Positions 28,950 through 37,509 of a DNA stretch of 64,000 nt are shown in pieces; the first letter of the stretch is position 1, and each line of letters starts with the position of its first letter. The DNA comes from Rhizobium metallidurans (GTDB lineage: Bacteria > Pseudomonadota > Alphaproteobacteria > Rhizobiales > Rhizobiaceae), in NCBI RefSeq assembly GCF_014196505.1, contig NZ_JACIDW010000015.1:1-64000 (forward strand). The letters run 5' to 3'. Under the pieces are notes generated by a model. It ran no database searches, was not told where the DNA came from, and saw only the letters and a list, made by a program, of their open reading frames with translations. The position numbers were made by a program, and so were the translations under genes.

Positions 28950-30700
28950 CGTGCCGCCCTCCCCTCGCTCACCCGCCCGAAACGCACCGGCGAGAATGTC
29001 GCCGAGACGGCGGCCACGGGCTGTCCGAGCACCTCCTCCTTCGGCCCGAAGCCGCGCATCTGGCCATCGGCGAGCACCATCACCTTGTCGACGCCGGCAA
29101 GGGCGCTCGGCCGGTGGGCGATGACGATGGCCACGCCGCCGCGCTCACGCACGCCCGCGATGGCGCGTGTCAGCGCCGCGTCTCCCTCCGCGTCGAGATT
29201 GGCGTTCGGTTCATCGAGCACGACGAGGAAGGGATCGCCGTAGAGCGCGCGCGCCAATGCCAGGCGCTGCCGCTGGCCGGCGGAAAGCGTCGCGCCCTCG
29301 TCGCCGATCACGGTATCGAAACCGGCGGGCATCCGCACGATCATCTCATAGATGCCGGCGGCCTTCGCGGCCGATATGACGGCGTCCGACGACGCCGAAG
29401 GATCGAACCGGGCGATGTTTTCGGCGATCGTTCCCTCGAACAGGCCGATCTCCTGCGGCAGGTAGCCGATGTGCGCTCCGAGCGCTTCCGGTTCCCATTG
29501 CGACAGCGACGCGTCGTCGAGCCGCACGGCGCCCACGCGCGCCGCCCATATCCCGACCAGCCCACGCGCCAGGGACGATTTGCCGGACGCGCTCGGCCCG
29601 ACGATCCCGATCGCCTCGCCGGCCTTGGCTTCGAACGATACGCCGCGCAAGAGCGGCACGGTCGCGCCGGGAGCCGAGAGATGCAGGTTCTCGACCTTGA
29701 GGCCTTTCGTCGGCGCCGGCAGCCTCACATCGGGATCGCTGACACGATCCGCCTCGCTCAGCCGGACAAGACGCGTCCAGCTATGGCGCGCCGCGGCAAA
29801 GCCGCGCCACTGCCCGATCGCCAGTTCGACAGGCGCGAGCGCCCGGCTGATCAGGATGGAGCTGGCGATCATGATCCCGCCCGTCGCCTCCTGGCGAATG
29901 ACGAGAACGGCGCCGACCGCGAGCACGCCCGATTGCAGGACCAGCCGCACGACGCGCGACAATGTCGATAGCGACACGGTGATGCTCGTCGTTCGAAATT
30001 GCGTCTGGCGATAGCGGAGGTTGATCGCCGACCAGCGCTCCTCCAGCCGCCGCGAAAAGCCCATCGAGGCCACCGTCTCGGCGTTGCGGCGCGTGGCTTC
30101 GGCAAGCGCCGTCCGCTCAAGGGCGATCCCGGCCGCGACCCGTGTCGGCGCCCGCGTGCGAATTTCGGCGATGATGGTGAGGCCGACCAGAACGAGCGCG
30201 CCCGCCAGCGCGACCACCCCGATCCAGACATGAAACAGGAAGCAGAGGCCGAGATAGAAAGGCATCCATGGAAGATCGAACAGCGCCGTCGGCCCCGGCC
30301 CGGAAAGGAAGCCGCGCACCGTGTCGATATCGCGCATCGGCTGCAGCCCGTTCTCCTCCACGGACCGCCGCGATGGCGCGGTGGCGAATGACCGGAAGAC
30401 GATCGGCCCGAACCGCTCGTCGACCGACTGTCCCAGCCGCGCCAGCACCAGCGACCGCAGAAGTTCGAGCAGCCCCAGGAAGGCGAAGAGCGTCAGCGTT
30501 ATGATGCCGAGGCCGACAAGCGTCGGAAGGCTGCGGCCCGGAATGACGCGGTCGTAGACCTGCAGCATGAAGAAGGAGCCGGTGAGCGCCAGAATATTGA
30601 CGAAGCAGCTCGTCATACCGATCCCGATCAGCGTACCCCGCACGGACGAAAGGGCGGAAATCAGGAACGGCGCGGATGTTCTTGCCTTGAATTGGGACAA
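28946..30700 (-). CDS. prsD: Type I secretion ABC exporter (PrsD-like)
   Basis: 584 residues: a type 1 ABC transmembrane domain (about 20-310) and a nucleotide-binding domain with Walker A GPSASGKSS, signature LSAGQRQR, Walker B FLVVLDEP and the switch histidine in IAHRPSAL. There is no C39 peptidase domain, as expected for RTX protein exporters. The start appears to be TTG at 30700: GAGAGG is placed correctly before it, homologues begin nearby, and no suitable ATG exists until residue 29. It is the first gene of prsD-prsE (4-bp overlap). The outer-membrane TolC partner is not in the window. Confidence 0.9.
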   Translation of the reverse strand: MSQFKARTSAPFLISALSSVRGTLIGIGMTSCFVNILALTGSFFMLQVYDRVIPGRSLPTLVGLGIITLTLFAFLGLLELLRSLVLARLGQSVDERFGPIVFRSFATAPSRRSVEENGLQPMRDIDTVRGFLSGPGPTALFDLPWMPFYLGLCFLFHVWIGVVALAGALVLVGLTIIAEIRTRAPTRVAAGIALERTALAEATRRNAETVASMGFSRRLEERWSAINLRYRQTQFRTTSITVSLSTLSRVVRLVLQSGVLAVGAVLVIRQEATGGIMIASSILISRALAPVELAIGQWRGFAAARHSWTRLVRLSEADRVSDPDVRLPAPTKGLKVENLHLSAPGATVPLLRGVSFEAKAGEAIGIVGPSASGKSSLARGLVGIWAARVGAVRLDDASLSQWEPEALGAHIGYLPQEIGLFEGTIAENIARFDPSASSDAVISAAKAAGIYEMIVRMPAGFDTVIGDEGATLSAGQRQRLALARALYGDPFLVVLDEPNANLDAEGDAALTRAIAGVRERGGVAIVIAHRPSALAGVDKVMVLADGQMRGFGPKEEVLGQPVAAVSATFSPVRFGRVSEGRAAR

Positions 30701-30785
30701 ATTGCCTCTCGATCGCGTGAAACTGGGGCAGTGATGTCCCGAACATGGATCACAACAGTGACGAGAACTTGCTCTTTCTATGGTT

Positions 30786-30827
30786 GTGCAAAACTAAAAT
30801 TTCTCACTGTTAACGCGAGTTTTGCAC
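30786..30827. promoter_or_regulatory. Perfect 10-bp inverted repeat upstream of prsD
   Basis: GTGCAAAACT (30786-30795) and AGTTTTGCAC (30818-30827) are exact reverse complements separated by 22 bases, in an A/T-rich region 86 bp upstream of the prsD start. The half-site centres lie 32 bp apart, close to three helical turns, so a regulator could bind both from one face. It could be an operator for the exporter operon; it is not a typical terminator, since no gene ends nearby. Confidence 0.5.
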
Positions 30828-30989
30828 TGCAACATGGGCATGTCCCGTCATGACGCAAGATCGTCCTCCTATGAGACAGTTGCCCAAAATTTCAGTTTCC
30901 CGATGGCCTCTCGCCTGGCGGCGGCGAACGGGCAAGCGCGGAATTGGAAAGATGGGGGCGGCTCAACGGGCCCTGTCGTCAAAAGCCTG

Positions 30990-31018
30990 TTGATCGACAC
31001 GATCAGTCAAGCTATGCA
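30990..31018 (+). promoter_or_regulatory. Probable sigma-70-type promoter of the tRNA-Arg gene
   Basis: TTGATC (30990-30995) and TATGCA (31013-31018) are separated by 17 bases and place the transcription start just before the tRNA at 31028. The -10 box matches the consensus only in part. Confidence 0.45.
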
Positions 31019-31027
31019 GGGGACGTT

Positions 31028-31104
31028 GTCCACGTAGCTCAGCAGGATAGAGCACAGGATTCCTAATCCTGGGGTCGGAGGTTCGAATCCTCTCGTGGAC
31101 ACCA
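31028..31104 (+). tRNA. tRNA-Arg (anticodon CCT)
   Basis: A full cloverleaf can be drawn: acceptor stem GTCCACG with CGTGGAC, D-arm around AGCTC...GAGC, anticodon stem CAGGA/TCCTG with loop TTCCTAA (anticodon CCT), T-arm GGAGG-TTCGAAT-CCTCT, discriminator A and an encoded CCA end. It decodes AGG arginine codons. tRNA genes are common integration sites, but no integrase or repeated 3' end was found nearby. Confidence 0.95.
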
Positions 31105-31171
31105 TTTTCCTGAAAGTTCAATCTCTTGCCACGGCCTTGGCCGGCTCCGCCGCGTCATGCGCGATGCGGGA

Positions 31172-31194
31172 AAGACCCGGGGCACCCGGGTCTT
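31172..31194 (-). terminator. Probable terminator of the M20 amidohydrolase gene
   Basis: Perfect 10-bp stem AAGACCCGGG / CCCGGGTCTT with a 3-base loop, 14 bases beyond the amidohydrolase stop. On the minus strand it is followed by only a short T-run (TTTCCC), but it could also end tRNA transcripts from the other side. Confidence 0.6.
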
Positions 31195-31207
31195 CGATAT
31201 CAGCCGA

Positions 31208-32371
31208 TCACTCGCCCAGGCGCTGTTCGGCCAGCCGCACCCAATATGAGATGCCGTGGCTGATGACCTCGTCGTTGAAGTCGTAGGCCGGATTGTGCAG
31301 GCCGGCCGTATCGCCGTTGCCGATGAAGATGAAGGCGCCGGGGCGGGCGTTGAGCATGTAGGAAAAGTCCTCGCCGCCCATCATCGGATCGATATCGGGA
31401 TTGACGTTGGCGGCGCCCGCGATGTCGGTTGCCACGGCTGTCGCGTATACGGTCTCGTCCGCATGGTTGGATGTGACGGGATAATTCCGGTGAAACTGGA
31501 TCTCAGCCGTGGCGTCATGCGCTTCGGCCACGCCGGCGACGATCTGCCTGAAACGCGTCTCCGCGAGGTCGCGCACCGCCTCGTCGAGCGTGCGCACCGT
31601 TCCGGCGAACACGGCCTCGTTGGGGATGACGTTATGCGCGAAGCCGGCATTGAACTTGGTGACCGACACCACGACCGAGCGCAGCGGATCGACGTTGCGC
31701 GATGCGATCATCTGCAGGTTGGTGATTATCTGCGTGCCGATCGCGATCGGATCGATCGTGCGGTTCGGCTGTGCCGCATGGCCGCCGCGCCCCTTGACCG
31801 TGACGGTGAACTCGTCGGTGGCGGCCATGATCGGCCCCTTGCGGATGGCGAAATGCCCGACGGGCAGGCCGGGCATGTTGTGCATGCCGTAGACCTCCTC
31901 GATGCCGAAACGCTCCATCATGCCGTCCTTGACCATCAGGTCGCCGCCGGCGCCACCTTCTTCCGCCGGCTGGAAGATGACCGCGACGTTGCCGTTGAAA
32001 TTGCGGGTCTCGGCCAGATACTTCGCGGCGCCGAGCAGCATCGCCGTGTGCCCGTCATGGCCGCAGGCGTGCATCTTGCCCGATATCTTCGATGCCCATG
32101 GCTTTCCCGATATCTCGGTCAGTGGCAGGGCGTCCATGTCGGCGCGAAGCCCGATTGCGCGCGATCCCGCGCCATTGCCCTTGATCAGGCCGACAACGCC
32201 GGTGCGGCCGATGCCGGTCACGATCTCGTCGACGCCGAATTCCTTGAGCTTCTCGGCCACGAAGGCGGCCGTCTCTTCGACCGCGTAGAGCAGGCCCGGC
32301 CGTTCATGAATGTGCCGGCGCCATTCGGTCACTTCGTCCTGAAGTTCGGCGGCTCTGTTCAAAATCGGCAT
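31208..32371 (-). CDS. M20 family amidohydrolase (hippurate hydrolase-like)
   Basis: 387 residues. Metal ligands of the M20D amidohydrolase group are clear: HACGHDGHTAM, the glutamate pair in QPAEEGGAGG, MHNMPGLP and the C-terminal MMGGEDFSYML. Members remove acyl groups from N-acyl amino acids (hippurate, indole-3-acetyl-amino acids and similar); the substrate here cannot be told from sequence. No signal peptide. The ATG at 32371 has AGGGAAGC upstream and is preferred over a frame 12 codons longer. Single gene between a tRNA and a divergent D,D-carboxypeptidase. Confidence 0.9.
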   Translation of the reverse strand: MPILNRAAELQDEVTEWRRHIHERPGLLYAVEETAAFVAEKLKEFGVDEIVTGIGRTGVVGLIKGNGAGSRAIGLRADMDALPLTEISGKPWASKISGKMHACGHDGHTAMLLGAAKYLAETRNFNGNVAVIFQPAEEGGAGGDLMVKDGMMERFGIEEVYGMHNMPGLPVGHFAIRKGPIMAATDEFTVTVKGRGGHAAQPNRTIDPIAIGTQIITNLQMIASRNVDPLRSVVVSVTKFNAGFAHNVIPNEAVFAGTVRTLDEAVRDLAETRFRQIVAGVAEAHDATAEIQFHRNYPVTSNHADETVYATAVATDIAGAANVNPDIDPMMGGEDFSYMLNARPGAFIFIGNGDTAGLHNPAYDFNDEVISHGISYWVRLAEQRLGE

Positions 32372-32526
32372 GCTTGCTTCCCTGCTGAAAATCGAAAACG
32401 GCGGCAATAGCGGGCTTGTATGTCACGGCTCGCAAATAAGTTAGACAATGGCCTTTGCCATGTCATGGCCATATACGTTAAATAGGGGAAACTTTCGAGA
32501 CATCAGGACATCTTTAAGGACAAACC

Positions 32527-33645
32527 GTGTCGACGCGCCAGAATCGCCTGCTTGCCGCCCTGCGGCCGATCTCCATCGCCGCCTCGGCGGCCGTCATCGC
32601 CTTCTCCGCGACGTCCGCCGCCTATGCCAACCCTTATATACTGGTCGATGTCCAGAGCGGCCGCGTGCTCGAGCACGAGGAAGCCTTCCGCAAGTGGTAT
32701 CCCGCCTCGCTCACCAAGCTGATGACGATCTATACCACCTTCGACGCGATCCGCTCCGGCCAGATCAGCATCGATACGCCGATCGCCATGAGCAAGACCG
32801 CCGCCGCCCAGCCGCCGGCCAAGATGTATTTCAAGCCCGGCCAGAAGCTGACGCTCGACAGCGCGCTGAAGATCCTGATCGTCAAGTCCGCCAATGACGT
32901 CGCCGTGGCGGTCGCCGAAGCCGTGGGCGGCACGCAGGACGCCTTCGTTCTGAGGATGAACGCCGAGGCCGAGCGGCTCGGCATGACCGACAGCCACTTC
33001 GTCAATCCGAACGGCCTGCCCGGAAAGGGCCAGTACACGACGGCCCGCGACCTCGCGATCCTGTCGGTCGCCCTGCGCCGCGATTTCCCGCAATATGCCA
33101 GCTACTTCTCGCTGGAGGGGATCACCACGGGCAAGCAGAACATTCCCGCCATCAACATGCTGATCGGTCGCTTCGCCGGCGCCGACGGCATGAAGACCGG
33201 CTTCATCTGCGCCTCGGGCTTCAACCAGATCAGCTCGGCGACCCGCAACGGCCGCACGCTCGTTTCGGTCGTGCTCGGCACCGACAGCCTTGCCGCCCGC
33301 GCCGATGCCTCCGCCGACATGCTGCAAAAGGGCTTCACATCGCAATTCCCCGGCACCGATACGCTGGGCTCGATGAAGCCCTACGGCCAGACCCAGGAGG
33401 TCGCCGACATCACGGCCGAGATCTGCAGCGCCAAGGGTGCCAAGATCCGCAGCGAAACGCGCGACGAAGTCGGCCGCATGAAGATCAGCTCGCCCTATAT
33501 CCAGGAAATGAATCGCGAGCCGAACTTTGTCTATGCCGGCCTGATCCCCGGCCAGGCCGAGCCACAGCCCGACAAGGTGGCGACGGCCGGCACCGGCGAT
33601 ATCGCCAACGTGCCGATCCCGAAGCCGCGCCCTACATCCTTCTAA
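32527..33645 (+). CDS. D-alanyl-D-alanine carboxypeptidase (penicillin-binding protein, S11 family)
   Basis: 372 residues with a signal peptide (about 1-35, ending SAAYA). The three active-site motifs of S11 penicillin-binding proteins are present: SLTK (SxxK), SAN (SxN) and KTG. It trims the terminal D-Ala from peptidoglycan stem peptides in the periplasm, so it sets how much substrate remains for D,D- versus L,D-crosslinking. The start is a GTG at 32527, supported by AAGGAC just upstream and by the position of the signal peptide; no ATG fits. A G3E GTPase gene follows 28 bp later. Confidence 0.93.
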   Translation: MSTRQNRLLAALRPISIAASAAVIAFSATSAAYANPYILVDVQSGRVLEHEEAFRKWYPASLTKLMTIYTTFDAIRSGQISIDTPIAMSKTAAAQPPAKMYFKPGQKLTLDSALKILIVKSANDVAVAVAEAVGGTQDAFVLRMNAEAERLGMTDSHFVNPNGLPGKGQYTTARDLAILSVALRRDFPQYASYFSLEGITTGKQNIPAINMLIGRFAGADGMKTGFICASGFNQISSATRNGRTLVSVVLGTDSLAARADASADMLQKGFTSQFPGTDTLGSMKPYGQTQEVADITAEICSAKGAKIRSETRDEVGRMKISSPYIQEMNREPNFVYAGLIPGQAEPQPDKVATAGTGDIANVPIPKPRPTSF

Positions 33646-33673
33646 GGCATTCAGACCTCCAGGGCATTTTGAT

Positions 33674-34774
33674 ATGAGCGCAGTTGCCGATCGCATCCCG
33701 GTCACCATACTCACCGGCTTTCTCGGCGCGGGCAAATCGACCCTCCTGAACCGCATCCTCAAGGATCCGGCCATGAAGGACGCCGCCGTGATCATCAACG
33801 AATTCGGCGATGTCGGCATCGATCATCTGCTGGTCGAAAGCTCCGGCGACGCCATCATCGAACTGTCGGACGGCTGCCTGTGCTGCACCGTGCGCGGCGA
33901 ACTGGTGGATACGCTCGCCAACCTGATGGATGCCATCCAGACCGGCCGCGTCAAGCCGGTGAAGCGCGTCGTCGTCGAGACGACGGGCCTCGCCGACCCG
34001 GCGCCGGTCATGCAGGCGATCATGGGCAATCCTGTCATCGCCGAGAGCTTTTCGCTCGATGGCGTCGTCACCGTCGTCGATGTCGTCAACGGGTTGCGGA
34101 CGCTCGACAACCACGCGGAAGCCGTCAGGCAGGTAGCCGTCGCCGATCGCCTGATCCTGTCCAAGAAGACGCTCGCCTCCCCCGCCCTGCTGCGGACACT
34201 TGAGGCCCGCCTGCGCGCGCTCAACCCGCGCGCTGCCCTGGCCGATGCCGACGATGCCGCGACCGGCACCGCCGCCACCCTCGTCAACGGCCTCTACGAC
34301 CCCGCCACCAAGAGCGCCGACGTCGGCCGCTGGCTGGGCGACGAGGATGCCCACGATCACGAGCATCATCAACACGCGCACGACGTGAACCGTCACGACG
34401 CCTCGATCCGCTCCTTCTCGATCGTCGAGGACAAGCCGATCGACCCGATGGCGCTCGACATGTTCATCGATCTCCTGCGCTCGGCGCATGGCGAAAAGCT
34501 GTTGCGGATGAAGGCGATCGTCGCGATGTCGGATCGTCCCGACCGGCCGTTGGTGCTGCATGGCGTGCAGAGCATCTTCCACCCGCCGATCCGCCTTCCC
34601 GCCTGGCCCGATCCCGCGGACCGGCGCACCCGAATGGTGCTGATCACCAGGGACCTGCCGGAAGCCTTCGTCAAGGACCTCTTCGATGCTTTCCTGGGCA
34701 AGCCGCGCATCGACACCGCCGACCGCGCGGCCCTGAACGACAACCCGTTGGCCATCCCCGGAATGCGTTTCTAG
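33674..34774 (+). CDS. G3E family GTPase (CobW/ZNG1-like metallochaperone)
   Basis: 366 residues. The GTPase domain has Walker A GFLGAGKST, a Walker B/E region INEFGDVGIDHLL, the metal-binding CxCC motif (CLCC) and the guanine-specificity region LILSKKT, with SKK in place of the usual NKxD. A histidine-rich linker (DHEHHQHAHDVNRH) precedes the C-terminal CobW domain. COG0523 proteins deliver zinc, cobalt or other metals to target enzymes. It directly follows a D,D-carboxypeptidase gene, probably in one transcript. It is not adjacent to cobS/cobT, so a cobalamin role is less likely than zinc supply. Confidence 0.88.
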   Translation: MSAVADRIPVTILTGFLGAGKSTLLNRILKDPAMKDAAVIINEFGDVGIDHLLVESSGDAIIELSDGCLCCTVRGELVDTLANLMDAIQTGRVKPVKRVVVETTGLADPAPVMQAIMGNPVIAESFSLDGVVTVVDVVNGLRTLDNHAEAVRQVAVADRLILSKKTLASPALLRTLEARLRALNPRAALADADDAATGTAATLVNGLYDPATKSADVGRWLGDEDAHDHEHHQHAHDVNRHDASIRSFSIVEDKPIDPMALDMFIDLLRSAHGEKLLRMKAIVAMSDRPDRPLVLHGVQSIFHPPIRLPAWPDPADRRTRMVLITRDLPEAFVKDLFDAFLGKPRIDTADRAALNDNPLAIPGMRF

Positions 34775-34822
34775 CACTCAGGGAGTGCGCTTCTAGCTAT
34801 CCCCCGGGAACGGTGCGGGGCA

Positions 34823-35047
34823 CTACCGCTTGCGGATCAGAAATCTATGACCGCTCTCGGTCCGTTCGGTCTCGATCAGCTCGTGACCATCCTCGTTGCA
34901 GAAATGCGGAATATCGATCCCGGCGAGAGGATCGGTGGTTTCGACGCGGATCGTCGCGCCCGATGGCAGCGACGACATCTTCTTTCGTGTCTTGATGACG
35001 GGCAGCGGGCATTTCAGCCCGCGCAGATCGTAGGACATGGCGCTCAC
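34823..35047 (-). CDS. TusA/SirA-like sulfur carrier protein
   Basis: About 74 residues with the TusA fold signature: YDLRGLKCPLPVIKTRKKM, where the cysteine of the CPxP motif accepts persulfide sulfur. Proteins of this group relay sulfur in tRNA thiolation, molybdenum cofactor synthesis or other pathways; which one is not evident. The GTG at 35047, with AGGA nine bases before it, is used; an ATG at 35038 would remove three residues. It starts five bases after the end of the L,D-transpeptidase gene, so the two are probably co-transcribed. Confidence 0.85.
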   Translation of the reverse strand: MSAMSYDLRGLKCPLPVIKTRKKMSSLPSGATIRVETTDPLAGIDIPHFCNEDGHELIETERTESGHRFLIRKR

Positions 35048-35051
35048 GCCG

Positions 35052-36290
35052 TCAGTTCCTGTCCCAGAACTTCCAGAACGGCTTCTTGGCGGCGAGCTCG
35101 ACCGATTGAGGCTGCTCGACGGGCACCAGGGCGGTCGCGGTGGGGCTTATCGGGCTCGGCGTCGGCACCGGCACGGACGCCGGATTGACGATTGCGGCAT
35201 CGGCCGCCTTCACGGTGGCGGATGCATCCGCGGGCGCCGAGCCGGCGGCCGTGTTGGCGGCGACGGTCGTCGCCGTCTTCGCGGCCGTCATGCCTTCGAG
35301 ATCGGCCACCTTCATCATCCGGCCGGCTTCGAGCGAGGTCCCCGTCGGCGCGTAGGCGAGCTCGCGGCCCTTGCGGCTCTTGGCGACGACGGCCTTGCGC
35401 TCGGCTTCCGACGGATCGTACCACGCCATGCCGTCGAATTGCTTCGACGCCTTGGCGTAGGCGATGTCATAGGTCTTGTCGTAGGAGGCAAGCGCTGCCG
35501 TCAGCGCCGGCGGCGCCGACATCTCGGGGCACTTGCCGCCGGGATTGAACGCACCCGCCGACTGCTGGTTGAAGACGTATTTCTTCTCGCAGACATTGAC
35601 CTCGGGCGGCCGCTTGGTGACTTCGAAATTGTCGTAGCCGACCTTCAGCATCTTCCAGAAGTCGATATTTTCGCTCGTCCGGTGCTTGAACATGTTCTCG
35701 GCCGTCATCCGGAACGGGAAGGCCTGCAGCTGCACGCCGGTCTGGCCGCCCTGGAAGGCGTCGCGCGCGAAGGCGTAGATCTCGAGCACCTGCTCGTCCG
35801 TCATCGAATAACAGCCGGAGGAGGAGCACGCGCCGTGGATCATCAGATCGGTCCCGGTACGGCCGTTGACGGCGTCGTACTTGTTCGGAAAGCCTGTGTT
35901 GATCGCGAGATAATACTTGGAGTTCGGGTTCAGGTTGGCCTTGGTCAGGTTGTAGAAGCCTTCCGGCGCCTGCCTGTCGCCCTGTTTCACCTTGGGACCG
36001 AGACGGCCCGACCAGGCGCAGATCTTGTAGCCGGCGATCTTGTCGTAACGGTTGTCCGTCTTCGCTTTCCAGATCTCGAGCTGGCCCTCTTCCTTGAAGA
36101 TGCGGATCAGGATCGGGGAATTGCGATCCATGCTCTTGGCGGCCATTTCGGTGAGGATGCGCGGCGGAAGCGGCTGTTCGACCTTGTTCTTGACTTGCGA
36201 GAGGTCGATCTGCGTGGTTTCCAACGCGTCGTTGCAGCCGGCCAGGGCCAGCGCCATCAGCGAAACATAGGCAAAATGACGAAAGCGCAT
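35052..36290 (-). CDS. YafK-type murein L,D-transpeptidase family lipoprotein
   Basis: 412 residues. The signal peptide ends in the lipobox LALAGC, so the protein is probably a lipoprotein. The YkuD-like L,D-transpeptidase domain (about 55-200) has the catalytic motif HGxxxxxGCxxM, seen as IHGACSSSGCYSM. A region with conserved Cys and a Pro/Ala-rich C-terminal tail follows. L,D-transpeptidases make 3-3 peptide crosslinks, attach proteins to peptidoglycan or, for YafK/DpaA-like proteins, remove attached proteins; which applies here is open. The ribosome-binding site is weak. Confidence 0.88.
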   Translation of the reverse strand: MRFRHFAYVSLMALALAGCNDALETTQIDLSQVKNKVEQPLPPRILTEMAAKSMDRNSPILIRIFKEEGQLEIWKAKTDNRYDKIAGYKICAWSGRLGPKVKQGDRQAPEGFYNLTKANLNPNSKYYLAINTGFPNKYDAVNGRTGTDLMIHGACSSSGCYSMTDEQVLEIYAFARDAFQGGQTGVQLQAFPFRMTAENMFKHRTSENIDFWKMLKVGYDNFEVTKRPPEVNVCEKKYVFNQQSAGAFNPGGKCPEMSAPPALTAALASYDKTYDIAYAKASKQFDGMAWYDPSEAERKAVVAKSRKGRELAYAPTGTSLEAGRMMKVADLEGMTAAKTATTVAANTAAGSAPADASATVKAADAAIVNPASVPVPTPSPISPTATALVPVEQPQSVELAAKKPFWKFWDRN

Positions 36291-36493
36291 TTCAGCTAGC
36301 CCAATTACGAGATGCAGCCCGATCCGGCGAACCGTCCAGGGTCACGCGAAGCATTGGCCCGATCTGGTTTACAAAACCTTAACGACCATGCCGCGCGCCC
36401 ACGGCTCTCGCAAGCACGAAAGCTATTGATAACACCAATGTGGCCAAGGTTTGGCCGCAATCCGCGGCCGCCCTGCCTGCCCCGCAGCCTCTG

Positions 36494-37447
36494 TTAGAGG
36501 TTGCGGCCCATGTTCAGGAACTTCTGGCGGCGATCGTTGCGGATCTGCTCGCCGGAGCGGTTGGCCAGTTCGCCGAGCGCATTGGCGATGACATCGCCGG
36601 TGGAGGCGATCACGCTGTCGGGATCGCGATGCGCGCCGCCGAGCGGCTCGCCGATGATGCCGTCGATGATGCCAAGCGCCTTCAGGTCATCCGAGGTGAT
36701 CTTCATGTTGGTCGCCGCTTCCTTGGCGCGCGCCGAATCGCGCCACAGGATCGAGGCCGCGCCCTCGGGCGAGATCACGCTGTAGATCGCGTGCTCGAGC
36801 ATGTAGACCCGGTTGCCGGTGGCGATCGCGATCGCGCCGCCCGAGCCGCCTTCGCCGATGACGACGGAGATGATCGGAACCTTGAGGCCGAGGCACATTT
36901 CCGTCGAGCGGGCGATGGCTTCCGCCTGGCCGCGCTCTTCGGCGCCGACGCCGGGATAGGCGCCGGCCGTGTCGACCAGCGTGATCACGGGCAGGCCGAA
37001 GCGATCGGCCATCTCGAGCACGCGGATCGCCTTGCGGTAACCCTCGGGGCGCGCGCTGCCGAAATTGTGCTTCAGGCGGCTCTTCGTGTCGTTGCCCTTT
37101 TCCTGGCCGATGACGGCGACCGGCTGGCCGCGGAAGCGAGCGAGGCCCGCCTGGATCGCCGCATCCTCGGAAAACTTGCGGTCGCCGGCCAGCGGCGTGA
37201 ATTCCTGGAACAGCGTCTTGGCGTAGTCGACGAAGTGCGGCCGCTGCGGATGACGCGCGACCTGGGTCTTCTGCCAGGCGTTTAGCTTCGAATAGATTTC
37301 GACCGTCGCTTCGCGAACACGAACTTCGAGCCTGCCGATTTCATCGGATGTGTCGATGCTCTCGTCTTCCGAGGCAATCTTCTTCAGTTCGATGATCTTG
37401 CCTTCGAGATCGGAGATCGGCTTTTCGAAGTCGAGATAATTGTGCAT
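36494..37447 (-). CDS. accA: Acetyl-CoA carboxylase carboxyltransferase subunit alpha
   Basis: 317 residues, normal length. With AccD it transfers CO2 from carboxybiotin to acetyl-CoA, giving malonyl-CoA for fatty acid synthesis. Typical blocks are the N-terminal YLDFEKPISDLEGKI, RPHFVDYAKTLF, VDTAGAYPGVGAEERGQAEAIA and GEGGSGGAIAIATGNRVYMLEHA(I)YSVISPEGAA. The ATG at 37447 matches the family start (MHNYLDFEKP); the frame extends 11 codons further upstream without support. A hairpin overlaps the stop codon (36482-36506). Confidence 0.97.
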   Translation of the reverse strand: MHNYLDFEKPISDLEGKIIELKKIASEDESIDTSDEIGRLEVRVREATVEIYSKLNAWQKTQVARHPQRPHFVDYAKTLFQEFTPLAGDRKFSEDAAIQAGLARFRGQPVAVIGQEKGNDTKSRLKHNFGSARPEGYRKAIRVLEMADRFGLPVITLVDTAGAYPGVGAEERGQAEAIARSTEMCLGLKVPIISVVIGEGGSGGAIAIATGNRVYMLEHAIYSVISPEGAASILWRDSARAKEAATNMKITSDDLKALGIIDGIIGEPLGGAHRDPDSVIASTGDVIANALGELANRSGEQIRNDRRQKFLNMGRNL

Positions 37448-37509
37448 GAGGTGCGTTTCCGTTCCTTGTGCCCGGGGCATTTGTCTTCTGGCTGCCCTTG
37501 TCGCCGGTC

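Noticed and set aside
31028..31104. tRNA-Arg as the attachment site of an integrated element
   Set aside because: No integrase, no repeated tRNA 3' end and no mobile genes in the flanking 30 kb on either side.
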